Source: an uncultured Fibrobacter sp. (lineage in GTDB: Bacteria > Fibrobacterota > Fibrobacteria > Fibrobacterales > Fibrobacteraceae). Taken from it: a stretch of 6,799 bases of DNA. Position 1 is the stretch's first letter. Every line of letters starts with the position of its first letter. Below the pieces are notes generated by a model, which saw only the letters and a list, made by a program, of their open reading frames with translations, searched no databases and was not told where the DNA came from. Below, in pieces: positions 1-6,159 of the stretch. The position numbers were made by a program, and so were the translations under genes. The DNA lies in assembly GCA_937891805.1 (NCBI GenBank), contig CALATK010000297.1, positions 1 through 6,799 of the forward strand, given 5' to 3'.

Positions 1-952
1 AAATGGCGTTTACCAGCGTGTATTCTCGGCTGGTAAAGCCGTCTTCGCAGACCAGGTGGTGGGCCTCATCTACGATGGTCATATCCCAATCAATCTTGAG
101 AAGGTCTTCGATCAAGGCGACCTGCTTGATGAGAAGCTCCACGGAAACGATAAAGTTGTTGCCCCTCATAAAGGGGTTTGGTTTGGCCTCGTCTTTTTCT
201 ACGTTCACGAAAATGCTCTGCATGTAACCATCGTCCACCAGGGTGAACAGCTGGTTGAAGCGGCGCTTCATTTCTACCATCCACTGGTGTTTCAGGGTAT
301 CGGGAACGAGAATCAAGGTCTTTTCGATACGGCCACGGGCCTTGAGGGCATGCCAAATCATGCCCGCCTCGATGGTCTTGCCCAGGCCCACCTCGTCAGA
401 GAGCATGAGCCTCGGAAGTGCCGTGCTAGAGCAGGCCCTATAGCAAAGGTAATACTGGTGAGGAATCTTATCGACCCGAGGGCCAATCATGCCACGCACC
501 GGAGAGGATTGCCACTTGCAACTTAAAGCCAGGGCTCGGCTACGGCGGTCAAAAGCCTTGGAAGAAACGTCACCCTGGGAATTACCACCGTAGATACCGT
601 CGGCACCCACATTGGAAAGGGCCTTGAAAAGGTCAACAACGCGGGCCCCCTGTTTTGCCACCAGGTCCGATTCCTTGATTTCCTTGCCGCCACGGCCAAC
701 ATAGACAACTACGCCCGCTGATTCCCGGAGAGATTCGATAACGAAAGATGCTCCCTTCTCGCTTTTGGCGGTCTCCCCCGGATTCAATACGAAACGCTCT
801 ACGGGAGCGCTATCCGTGCGGTAAATTCGAGTCTGGTTTAAAAGGGGAAAGCGGAAGACGACGTTGCGGCCCTGCAATTCCGAAACAATACCGAGACCCA
901 AGTCCGGTTCCGATCGGCTCACATAACGCTGGCCAGGCACAAATATATTCAT
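1..952 (-). CDS. rapA: RNA polymerase-associated ATPase RapA (SNF2/Swi2 family), N-terminal part, cut by the window edge
   Basis: RapA (HepA) binds RNA polymerase and uses ATP to remodel stalled or post-termination complexes, so polymerase can recycle. The minus-strand frame is open from the start codon to the left edge, giving 317 residues of a protein that is about 970 residues in E. coli. The N-terminus (FVPGQRYVSRSEPDLGLGIV) aligns by eye with the E. coli RapA start and is followed by the Tudor-like beta-rich region. IPHQ is at about 163-166, the Walker A motif DEVGLGKTIEAGMI at about 186-199 and the DEAHH box at 295-299. The helicase C-terminal lobe lies outside the window. The start at 952 was chosen because it matches the family N-terminus and lies just downstream of a TAnnTTTG element. 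An in-frame ATG at 985 would put that promoter element inside the gene and has no Shine-Dalgarno sequence. The gene diverges from the RDD-murA unit. Family assignment is firm; the exact start is likely but not certain. Confidence 0.93.
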   Translation of the reverse strand, partial: MNIFVPGQRYVSRSEPDLGLGIVSELQGRNVVFRFPLLNQTRIYRTDSAPVERFVLNPGETAKSEKGASFVIESLRESAGVVVYVGRGGKEIKESDLVAKQGARVVDLFKALSNVGADGIYGGNSQGDVSSKAFDRRSRALALSCKWQSSPVRGMIGPRVDKIPHQYYLCYRACSSTALPRLMLSDEVGLGKTIEAGMIWHALKARGRIEKTLILVPDTLKHQWMVEMKRRFNQLFTLVDDGYMQSIFVNVEKDEAKPNPFMRGNNFIVSVELLIKQVALIEDLLKIDWDMTIVDEAHHLVCEDGFTSREYTLVNAI

Positions 953-958
953 AGCACC

Positions 959-966
959 CAAATCTA
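959..966 (-). promoter_or_regulatory. Bacteroidetes-type -7 promoter element (TAGATTTG) for rapA
   Basis: Reading leftward, TAGATTTG matches the TAnnTTTG -7 box known for the primary sigma factor of Bacteroidetes. Only six bases separate it from the rapA ATG at 952, so transcription would begin at or next to the start codon and the mRNA would be leaderless or nearly so. No TTTG -33 box is visible 19-21 bases upstream; an A-rich tract lies there instead. Assigning this element is inference from the consensus. Confidence 0.5.
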
Positions 967-1045
967 GAATTTTTTTAGCGTTCATTGTTGTTGTTTTAGG
1001 TCGAAAAGAACAGAAATCGGCCCTAAATAACATCGATTTTTTTTC

Positions 1046-1053
1046 TAGATTTG
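1046..1053 (+). promoter_or_regulatory. Bacteroidetes-type -7 promoter element (TAGATTTG) for the RDD-murA unit
   Basis: A perfect TAnnTTTG match sits eight bases before the ATG at 1062, preceded by a run of eight T residues (1037-1044). The expected start of transcription falls within a few bases of the ATG. The AAAGGA at 1055-1060 is only one base from the ATG, too close for a normal ribosome binding site, which fits a very short leader. No clear TTTG -33 box was found. Confidence 0.5.
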
Positions 1054-1061
1054 TAAAGGAT

Positions 1062-1793
1062 ATGTCATGGTTTTTTATAGATGAATCCATCACCGAGGGT
1101 GAAAGGCGGCAGGGCCCCTATACCCTGGACGAGATTCTCGGTTTTGTAGAAGCAAAAAAGATTACGGACGACACCCTGGTCTGGCATTCCGGCGAAGAAA
1201 ACTGGAAGCCCTGGAAGGACACCCTGGAGGCAAAAACACACGCCTCCAGAGAAGACGCCCTGCAAGACGCCATCGAACAGCTCTTGAAGCAGACCCAGAC
1301 CGGAAAGCATTACGCCGGATTTTTCGTGCGGCTGGTAGCCTATATCATCGACAACTTTATCGTTGGGCTGTTCGGCGGAATCGTGCTGTTCATCATGAGC
1401 CGAACACATTCCATAGACCTGGACAAAATCCAGGGCCTTGCGGCAGCTTTCCTTGACGACCCCACCTCTGCAGAAGCCATGAATAACCTTTTCAATGCCC
1501 CCGGAATGTGGGAATTCATGCTGATTTGCTCTATCCTCCAGGCTATCTACTTTATCTTTTTTACCGGAAAATTTTCTGCCACGCCGGGCAAGATGCTCCT
1601 TAAAATCCGCATTGAATCGGCCCAAGGCGAAAAACTCAGCTGGGGGCTTTCTTGTGTGCGCTACATGGCGAGCATTTTTACACAGTTTACACTTACCTTG
1701 TACGGGCTCGGCTACCTGATCGTATGCATTGATCCCAAGCGCAGGGCGCTCCACGACTGGATTGCACGAACCCGCGTTGTTTACAAGGACTAG
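1062..1793 (+). CDS. GYF_2-RDD family integral membrane protein
   Basis: A 243-residue membrane protein of unknown transport or signalling role. Residues 2-53 form a GYF_2 (DUF4339) module: W3 with aromatic F4-F5, GPY at 18-20, the DDTLVW stretch at 36-41 and W48/W51. A short charged, helix-prone linker follows (about 60-80). The RDD domain covers about 83-243: the name-giving R90 and D97 in helix 1 (about 88-112), a second hydrophobic helix (about 150-169), the PGKMLLKIRI motif at 175-184, a third hydrophobic stretch (about 202-223) and the ending D224-PKRRALHDW. GYF-like modules usually bind proline-rich ligands; RDD proteins have been proposed to be transporters in some bacteria, which I cannot judge here. 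Its stop codon overlaps the ribosome binding site of murA nine bases downstream, so the two are probably co-transcribed and coupled. The start is fixed by the GYF_2 N-terminus. Confidence 0.9.
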   Translation: MSWFFIDESITEGERRQGPYTLDEILGFVEAKKITDDTLVWHSGEENWKPWKDTLEAKTHASREDALQDAIEQLLKQTQTGKHYAGFFVRLVAYIIDNFIVGLFGGIVLFIMSRTHSIDLDKIQGLAAAFLDDPTSAEAMNNLFNAPGMWEFMLICSILQAIYFIFFTGKFSATPGKMLLKIRIESAQGEKLSWGLSCVRYMASIFTQFTLTLYGLGYLIVCIDPKRRALHDWIARTRVVYKD

Positions 1794-1796
1794 GAG
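1792..1796 (+). promoter_or_regulatory. Ribosome binding site of murA (AGGAG) overlapping the upstream stop codon
   Basis: AGGAG lies six bases before the murA ATG at 1803 and shares bases with the TAG stop of the RDD gene at 1791-1793. This fixes the murA start and suggests that ribosomes finishing the RDD gene can help initiate murA. Confidence 0.7.
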
Positions 1797-1802
1797 ATTT
1801 GT

Positions 1803-3080
1803 ATGTACCGTTTTGAAGTCCATCAAGTAAAGAAACCTCTGGAAGGCGAAGTAGAAATTTCTGGAGCGAAAAACGCCGTGCTGGCGGTGATGGCGGCAGC
1901 ACTCCTCGCCGATGGCGTTTCCGAAATCACCAACGTCCCCCACCTGAAAGACATGAAGACCATGAGCGATGTGCTCAGGGTCATCGGCTGCCATATCAGC
2001 GGTGAAGCCCATGTGTTAAAAATTGACACCCGCCAGGCAGATCACCTGGAAGCTCCCTACGAACTGGTAAAGACCATGCGCGCAAGTTTTTACGTGCTGG
2101 GGCCTCTGGTGGCCAGGTTTGGACGCTGCCGCGTCTCGCTGCCCGGAGGATGTGCCTGGGGGCCCCGTCCTGTGGACTTGCACCTGAAAGGCCTCGAGGC
2201 ACTGGGCGCAAAGATTACCCTTACCCGCGGCTATGTGGAAGCCACCTGCGAAGGGCGGCTCCCCGGCGGAAACTTCAACTTTCCCATTTCCAGCGTTGGC
2301 GCTACGGTGAACGTGCTGATGGCTGCCACCCTCGCCAAGGGCACCAGCGTGCTCCAGAATGCGGCGCTGGAACCGGAGATTGACAACCTGGTGGATTTTC
2401 TGGTGTCTATGGGTGCAAAAATCCAGGGCCGCGGCACACGAACCCTCACCGTGCAGGGCGTAGAAAGCCTGCGCCCCGGCAAGTGCTTTACCATTCCCGA
2501 CCGTATCGAGGCAGGCACGTTCCTGTGCGGCGCGGCCATCACCCGTGGCTGCGTCAAGGTGAACAAAATTATTCCCGAACACATCGCCTCTACCCTGGAC
2601 GTTTTCCGTGAAATGGGTTGCAAGGTGGATGTAGGACCCGACTGGGCCCAGGTAGATGCCCGCGAGCTGGAACTGAAACCCGTAAGCATATCTACACTTC
2701 CTTTCCCCGGTTTCCCTACCGATATGCAGGCTCCCATGATGGCGACCCTGGTCTCCGTGCCCGGCAACAGCCTGATTCAGGACACCGTCTATAACGACAG
2801 ATTCAAGCATGTGGCAGAACTGGAACGCCTGGGCGCAAATATCCAGATCAACGGAAACACCGCCACCATCAAGGGCGGCACGCCTCTCGAAGGCACCGAA
2901 ATCATGGGCTCTGACTTGCGGGCCACGGCAGCCCTAGTGCTTGCGGCTCTTATCGCCGATGGCGAAAGCACAGTAAGCCGCGTGTACCACCTGGACCGCG
3001 GTTACGAAGATTTCGAAGCCAAAATGGCAAAGCTGGGCGCTACCGTTATCCGCCACAGCGACGACGAAGAAATGGAATAG
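1803..3080 (+). CDS. murA: UDP-N-acetylglucosamine 1-carboxyvinyltransferase (MurA)
   Basis: Transfers enolpyruvate from phosphoenolpyruvate to the 3'-OH of UDP-N-acetylglucosamine, the first committed cytoplasmic step of peptidoglycan synthesis. The protein is 425 residues, close to the 419 of E. coli MurA, and the active-site residues fall at a constant offset of +2 from E. coli: K23-N24 in the GAKNA motif, R93, C117 in LPGGCAWGPRPVDLH, R122, D307 in PGFPTDMQAP, R333 in NDRF, D371 and R373 in GSDLRA, and R399 in HLDRGYE. Both lobes of the EPT synthase fold are complete. The cysteine at 117 is the residue alkylated by fosfomycin; enzymes with Asp there are resistant, so this one is predicted to be sensitive (inference). 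The tail SDDEEME is an acidic extension beyond the usual end. It lies second in a unit with the RDD protein and converges on the exported-protein gene nine bases away. Confidence 0.98.
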   Translation: MYRFEVHQVKKPLEGEVEISGAKNAVLAVMAAALLADGVSEITNVPHLKDMKTMSDVLRVIGCHISGEAHVLKIDTRQADHLEAPYELVKTMRASFYVLGPLVARFGRCRVSLPGGCAWGPRPVDLHLKGLEALGAKITLTRGYVEATCEGRLPGGNFNFPISSVGATVNVLMAATLAKGTSVLQNAALEPEIDNLVDFLVSMGAKIQGRGTRTLTVQGVESLRPGKCFTIPDRIEAGTFLCGAAITRGCVKVNKIIPEHIASTLDVFREMGCKVDVGPDWAQVDARELELKPVSISTLPFPGFPTDMQAPMMATLVSVPGNSLIQDTVYNDRFKHVAELERLGANIQINGNTATIKGGTPLEGTEIMGSDLRATAALVLAALIADGESTVSRVYHLDRGYEDFEAKMAKLGATVIRHSDDEEME

Positions 3081-3086
3081 ATTCTA

Positions 3087-3099
3087 GGGCTATTTGCCC
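3087..3099. terminator. Small hairpin between the convergent gene ends
   Basis: GGGC-TATTT-GCCC forms a four-pair GC stem with a five-base loop just past the murA stop; on the other strand it overlaps the TAG stop of the exported-protein gene. It could slow or end transcription from both sides, but the stem is short and no real U-run follows in either direction, so this is a weak call. Confidence 0.2.
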
Positions 3100-3563
3100 A
3101 TTGGCTTTCCGCCCCTGGGAGGTGGATTCGGCCTGTCACCCATAGGTTCTTTGTCCTTAAAACCAGGGCGACCGTTTCCGGGATTCGGGTCGAACATCTC
3201 CCTTTCGCGGGGCTGGTTTTTCGGGAATTCCCCTTCGAAACGGGGCCTTTCGTCACGATTTTTCAATCCGTTTTGACGCATCTCGCTACGTTCGGACGGC
3301 GAGGATTCGCGAAGTTTGGAAAGAATCTGCTCCCTGGCCTGCTTGCGTTCTTCGCGCATACGTTGCCAGTCTGCACGCTCCTGCTGGCTTAAACCCGGGG
3401 TTTCCTTGGAGAATTCCTGTTTTTCGGCAGGGGTCGGAACGTAGGATTCAGGTGCAGAGGATTCGTCGGCGGCAAAAGAAATTGCCGTCGCGAAGAGAAT
3501 TGAGGATATGAATTTAGTCTTGTTCATACCCAAAGATTTGCAAATTCCGTGCCAAAGTTCCAT
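3090..3563 (-). CDS. Small exported Pro/Arg/Gly-rich protein of unknown function
   Basis: I do not recognise a family. From the ATG at 3563 the product is 157 residues. A signal peptide is clear: the MNKTKF n-region, hydrophobic ISSILFATAISF and a likely cleavage near SFA/AD, so the mature protein is exported. The next part (about 35-95) is highly charged and probably helical, rich in Q, E, R and K (QQERADWQRMREERKQAR). The last ~60 residues are low-complexity with many P, R, G, N and E and end in PPPRGGKPMGK. Three starts compete: GTG at 3581 overlapping the upstream TGA, ATG at 3563 with GAGAGG five bases before it, and ATG at 3527, which gives the most canonical signal peptide. I chose 3563 for its ribosome binding site; 3527 is a strong alternative. 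As the last gene of the kinase/sigma-54 activator unit it might be an envelope component related to that signalling, but this is a guess. The charged helical part faintly recalls Spy/CpxP-like proteins without a clear LTxxQ motif. Confidence 0.72.
   Translation of the reverse strand: MELWHGICKSLGMNKTKFISSILFATAISFAADESSAPESYVPTPAEKQEFSKETPGLSQQERADWQRMREERKQAREQILSKLRESSPSERSEMRQNGLKNRDERPRFEGEFPKNQPREREMFDPNPGNGRPGFKDKEPMGDRPNPPPRGGKPMGK
3531..3538 (-). promoter_or_regulatory. Possible internal -7-like element (AATCTTTG) before the ATG at 3527
   Basis: AATCTTTG differs from TAnnTTTG at one fixed base and lies three bases before the alternative ATG at 3527. If used, it would give a leaderless transcript of the exported-protein gene alone. 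There is no properly spaced -33 box, and the position inside a longer reading frame makes chance likely. Confidence 0.2.
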
Positions 3564-3577
3564 GTTGACCTCTCGTC

Positions 3578-5032
3578 TCACTTAAAGTCTTCCTTTTTCA
3601 TTCCCAGCCGTTCCATAATTTCTCGCAAGACCTTGCGGTCAATGCCGAGAATGGTAGCCGCCAAGGTCAAGTTCGCGTTGGAGTCCCGCAGAGCGTTGCC
3701 TATGACTTCTCGCTCAACTGCCTCTCTCGCCTCTTTCAGCGTCCTGGGCGATTCCTTCGCGTCTTTCTGGATAGTTTCAAGACCCAAGTCCGCCGGCTGT
3801 ATCACACCATGAACCGCCTGGACTAGCGACTTCTGGATTTTATTTTCCAGTTCACGGACGTTTCCCGGCCAGTGGTAGCTAAGCAGGGCCTTTTCGGCAT
3901 TGCGACTGAGCTTGAACTTGCCTCGCCCATACTCTGCGCCGTAGCGCTTCAAGAATTCCTCGGCCAAGAGCACCACATCTTGCCCCCGTTCCCGGAGAGG
4001 CGGCACCTGGATTGGCATGACCTGAATGCGGAAATACAAATCCTCGCGGAATTTCTTTTCTTTGACAGCCTCTTCCAGGTCCACATGGGTGGCAGAAATC
4101 ACCCGCACGTTCACGGGAATTTCCCGGTTGTCCCCTACACGGGTAATGTGCTTTTCTTGCAGCACCCGCAAAAGTTTAACCTGCATGTTCAGGGGCAGTT
4201 CCCCGATTTCGTCCAAAAAGATGGTGCCACCGTCGGCTTCTTCGAAATACCCCTTGCGGTTATCGACGGCTCCCGTAAACGAGCCCTTGGCATGCCCGAA
4301 CAGCAGCGATTCGATAAGGTATTCCGGAATAGCCCCGCAGTTCACCGCAATGAAAGGCTTGTCGCATCTGGGACTGTGGTTGTGCAGGTAGCGGGCAAAG
4401 ACCTCTTTGCCCGTGCCCGTCTCCCCGCGGATAATGACCGGCAGGGGCAGGGGCGCCAAACGATCCGCCAGGGCTACAAGGTCTTCCATGTCCTTCGACG
4501 AATAGACGATGCCGTCTTTGCGGACCACGTTCTTGAGCACGTCCAGGGATTCCTTGTCCCGCAGGCGGTCAAAGGCGGCAAAGGTAATCTTTTCGCAGAC
4601 CGTCACAAAGGAATCGAACAGCTTGCTGTCGGCCTCCGTAAATGGTTCCGTACGTGCGGCCCGCTGCAAATACAGGTACCCTGATTCGGAATCGGGAGTC
4701 CGGAATGGCGAAACCATGATGCTTGTCAGCTGGTTCTGCACAATGGACTTGGAAAGGTCTGCCGAATCGTCGTCCAACTGGTTCCAGACGATGGCTCGGT
4801 TCTCGCTCTTGGCGTGCCGAACCGCAGAAATAGAAATGGAGACCTTTTCAGGGTCCGAAAAATGGAGAGGGACTTCGCCGCCAATATCCAAGACGGCTGC
4901 GTCTGCATTCAGGACTTCACGGGCGATATTCAGGATTTTCGGGAAAAGGGTATCCGGCTCCTGTTCGTCCAGGAGAATCTTGACCACGTCAAGCATTTTC
5001 TCTGTGGCCACAAGGGAATCCGGATTCATCAT
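3578..5032 (-). CDS. Sigma-54-dependent transcriptional activator (GAF - AAA+ - Fis-type HTH)
   Basis: A bacterial enhancer-binding protein of 484 residues that would use ATP hydrolysis to open promoters bound by RNA polymerase with sigma-54. Residues about 10-155 look like a GAF sensor domain; there is no phospho-receiver domain. The AAA+ domain runs from about 175 to 400: Walker A GETGTGKE at 203-210, the sigma-54 contact loop GSFTGA at 250-255 (Ser replaces the usual first Ala), Walker B TIFLDE at 270-275, arginine fingers in FREDLYFRI (R329, R335), PPLRER at 344-349 and WPGNVREL at 388-395. The C-terminal HTH_8 helix-turn-helix is at about 455-478 (NLTLAATILGIDRK). The first ATG overlaps the kinase stop as ATGA; a second ATG follows at once at 5029 and is better spaced (six bases) from GAGGAAGG at 5036-5043. 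The ligand of the GAF domain and the target promoters are unknown. Family assignment is firm. Confidence 0.95.
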   Translation of the reverse strand: MMNPDSLVATEKMLDVVKILLDEQEPDTLFPKILNIAREVLNADAAVLDIGGEVPLHFSDPEKVSISISAVRHAKSENRAIVWNQLDDDSADLSKSIVQNQLTSIMVSPFRTPDSESGYLYLQRAARTEPFTEADSKLFDSFVTVCEKITFAAFDRLRDKESLDVLKNVVRKDGIVYSSKDMEDLVALADRLAPLPLPVIIRGETGTGKEVFARYLHNHSPRCDKPFIAVNCGAIPEYLIESLLFGHAKGSFTGAVDNRKGYFEEADGGTIFLDEIGELPLNMQVKLLRVLQEKHITRVGDNREIPVNVRVISATHVDLEEAVKEKKFREDLYFRIQVMPIQVPPLRERGQDVVLLAEEFLKRYGAEYGRGKFKLSRNAEKALLSYHWPGNVRELENKIQKSLVQAVHGVIQPADLGLETIQKDAKESPRTLKEAREAVEREVIGNALRDSNANLTLAATILGIDRKVLREIMERLGMKKEDFK

Positions 5033-6159
5033 TCACCTTCCTCGGGTTTCAATCGTTCCAGCACGCCCTCCAGGTTCGGCATTTCCACCGAATCGGGAGC
5101 GGCCTGCATCTGGCTATCCCTGGTCTTTTGCATCAGGAGCGCCCCTGTTTCATCTACAGAGGTTTCGCTCCTGCCAAAGAACGCAAGAAGGGCCAGAACC
5201 AACACAATCAAAATAAATAGACAAGCCCCAAAATAAAAGACTTTTTTGCCCTTTTTCGGAGAATTTCCAGAATTCAAGAAGGCCAAATCCGCTTTTTCGA
5301 GAATTTTTGTCTCGTTTTTTTGCAAAATCTCGGAAATTCTTTGGCCAAAATTTTCCAGGGCGCGGGCCAGCTGAACCCCTACACCGCCATGCTTTTCTAG
5401 GGCGATTTCCAGCAGTTCGTCCAGCTCTTCCAGGTCTTCTAGGCGGGCATCTGGACTGGGCTCAAGAAGCCCTTTCCAGAGTGGTTCCAGCAAGGACAAG
5501 TCTTCGGGAGAAAGGCCGACTTTTTTCGCCTGGATTTTTTCTAGAAGGGAAAGCCCGATTTTTTCGGGACCCAGGTTTTCCATAGCCCCGCGAATTTCTT
5601 CGAAGGTTTCGCCTTCAAGCAACGGCTCTCCTGCAACCCAGAAGGACAGCAACGCACCAAGGCTGAACAGGTCCGACTTTTCGGAGGGGGCAGCTCCCGA
5701 AAACCGCTCAGGAGCAGAATAATGCAACGCACCCGGCCCGACGATTCCAAAGTCCATCAGTACAGGAGACGCTGAACGGTCAAAGAAAACGTTGGAAGGA
5801 TTGATGTCCCCGTGGGAAATCCCCGCCCCGCGCAAGGCCTGCAGGGCCGTCACAATTTTCCGTAAGGAATGGAGGGCCACGCCAAGGGGCATAGGGGAAA
5901 GCTCTTTCGAGGAAACTCCATCGACATAGTCATAGACGATGTAGGGCCTCCCCTCCACCGCTCCCGATTCCAGGATTCGGTAGACTCCAGGCACGTTCAG
6001 CTTCTGGAGTTTTTCGATAACCGAAGCGTCGTTCGAAACGCCTGCATTGTACCACTTGAAGCTGTAGGTCTTGGAAGATTCTCCCTGGACCTTGTAAATG
6101 CAAGCCTCGCCTCCCTGGTGAATAAAGCTTGCCGATGTAAAGGAACGGACCAAATCCAT
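5029..6159 (-). CDS. Transmembrane Hanks-type Ser/Thr protein kinase
   Basis: A eukaryotic-like protein kinase of 376 residues. Kinase motifs in order: glycine-rich loop QGGEACIYKV (15-24), ATP-binding lysine K35 (YSFKWYN), a likely alpha-C glutamate near E49, catalytic loop HGDINPSN (116-123) with D118 and N123, DFG at 136-138, SAPER at 148-152, and the helix-F aspartate in KSDLFSLG (161-168). All core catalytic residues are present, so activity is expected. It is a non-RD kinase (G before the catalytic Asp), with only about ten residues between DFG and APE and no Thr there. A Glu/Leu-rich helical linker (about 215-295) leads to a single membrane helix (about 307-329) preceded by PKKGKK. About 47 residues lie outside the membrane, too short for a PASTA or other known sensor domain. 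The start abuts the upstream TPR stop with no gap, with GGGAAAG six bases before the ATG; the stop overlaps the activator start. The activator is the obvious candidate substrate (inference). Confidence 0.92.
   Translation of the reverse strand: MDLVRSFTSASFIHQGGEACIYKVQGESSKTYSFKWYNAGVSNDASVIEKLQKLNVPGVYRILESGAVEGRPYIVYDYVDGVSSKELSPMPLGVALHSLRKIVTALQALRGAGISHGDINPSNVFFDRSASPVLMDFGIVGPGALHYSAPERFSGAAPSEKSDLFSLGALLSFWVAGEPLLEGETFEEIRGAMENLGPEKIGLSLLEKIQAKKVGLSPEDLSLLEPLWKGLLEPSPDARLEDLEELDELLEIALEKHGGVGVQLARALENFGQRISEILQKNETKILEKADLAFLNSGNSPKKGKKVFYFGACLFILIVLVLALLAFFGRSETSVDETGALLMQKTRDSQMQAAPDSVEMPNLEGVLERLKPEEGE

Larger units (their letters stand above)
959..1053. repeat. 11-bp inverted repeat bracketing the divergent start region
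   Basis: TTCTAGATTTG occurs at 1043-1053 on the plus strand and at 969-959 on the minus strand, a perfect 11-base inverted pair with 73 bases between the arms. Each arm ends 6-8 bases before the start codon of the gene it faces. The match is best explained as the same promoter -7 box with flanking bases used twice, although a shared operator for a dimeric regulator cannot be excluded. The bases between hold only A/T tracts and a GGCC; no riboswitch-like structure is evident. Confidence 0.6.

Noticed and set aside
56..526. Plus-strand open frame (156 codons) at the left edge
   Set aside because: Antisense to rapA, whose frame contains the SNF2 Walker motifs without interruption.
953..985. Earlier in-frame ATG at 985 as the rapA start
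   Set aside because: No Shine-Dalgarno sequence; it adds 11 residues absent from the E. coli N-terminus and would lie upstream of the promoter-like box.
1065..2012. Long minus-strand open frame (315 codons) opposite the RDD gene and the start of murA
   Set aside because: It lies antisense to two firmly identified genes; its translation is Cys/His/Gly-rich with no recognisable domain.
2016..2810. Minus-strand open frame (264 codons) inside murA
   Set aside because: Shadow of the GC-rich murA codons; no motif, no ribosome site, and murA is complete.
3872..4684. Plus-strand open frame (270 codons) opposite the sigma-54 activator
   Set aside because: Antisense to the AAA+ domain, whose motifs are all intact; the product has no domain features.
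4509..5216. Plus-strand open frame (235 codons) across the activator/kinase junction
   Set aside because: Ser/Arg-rich antisense translation of two real genes.
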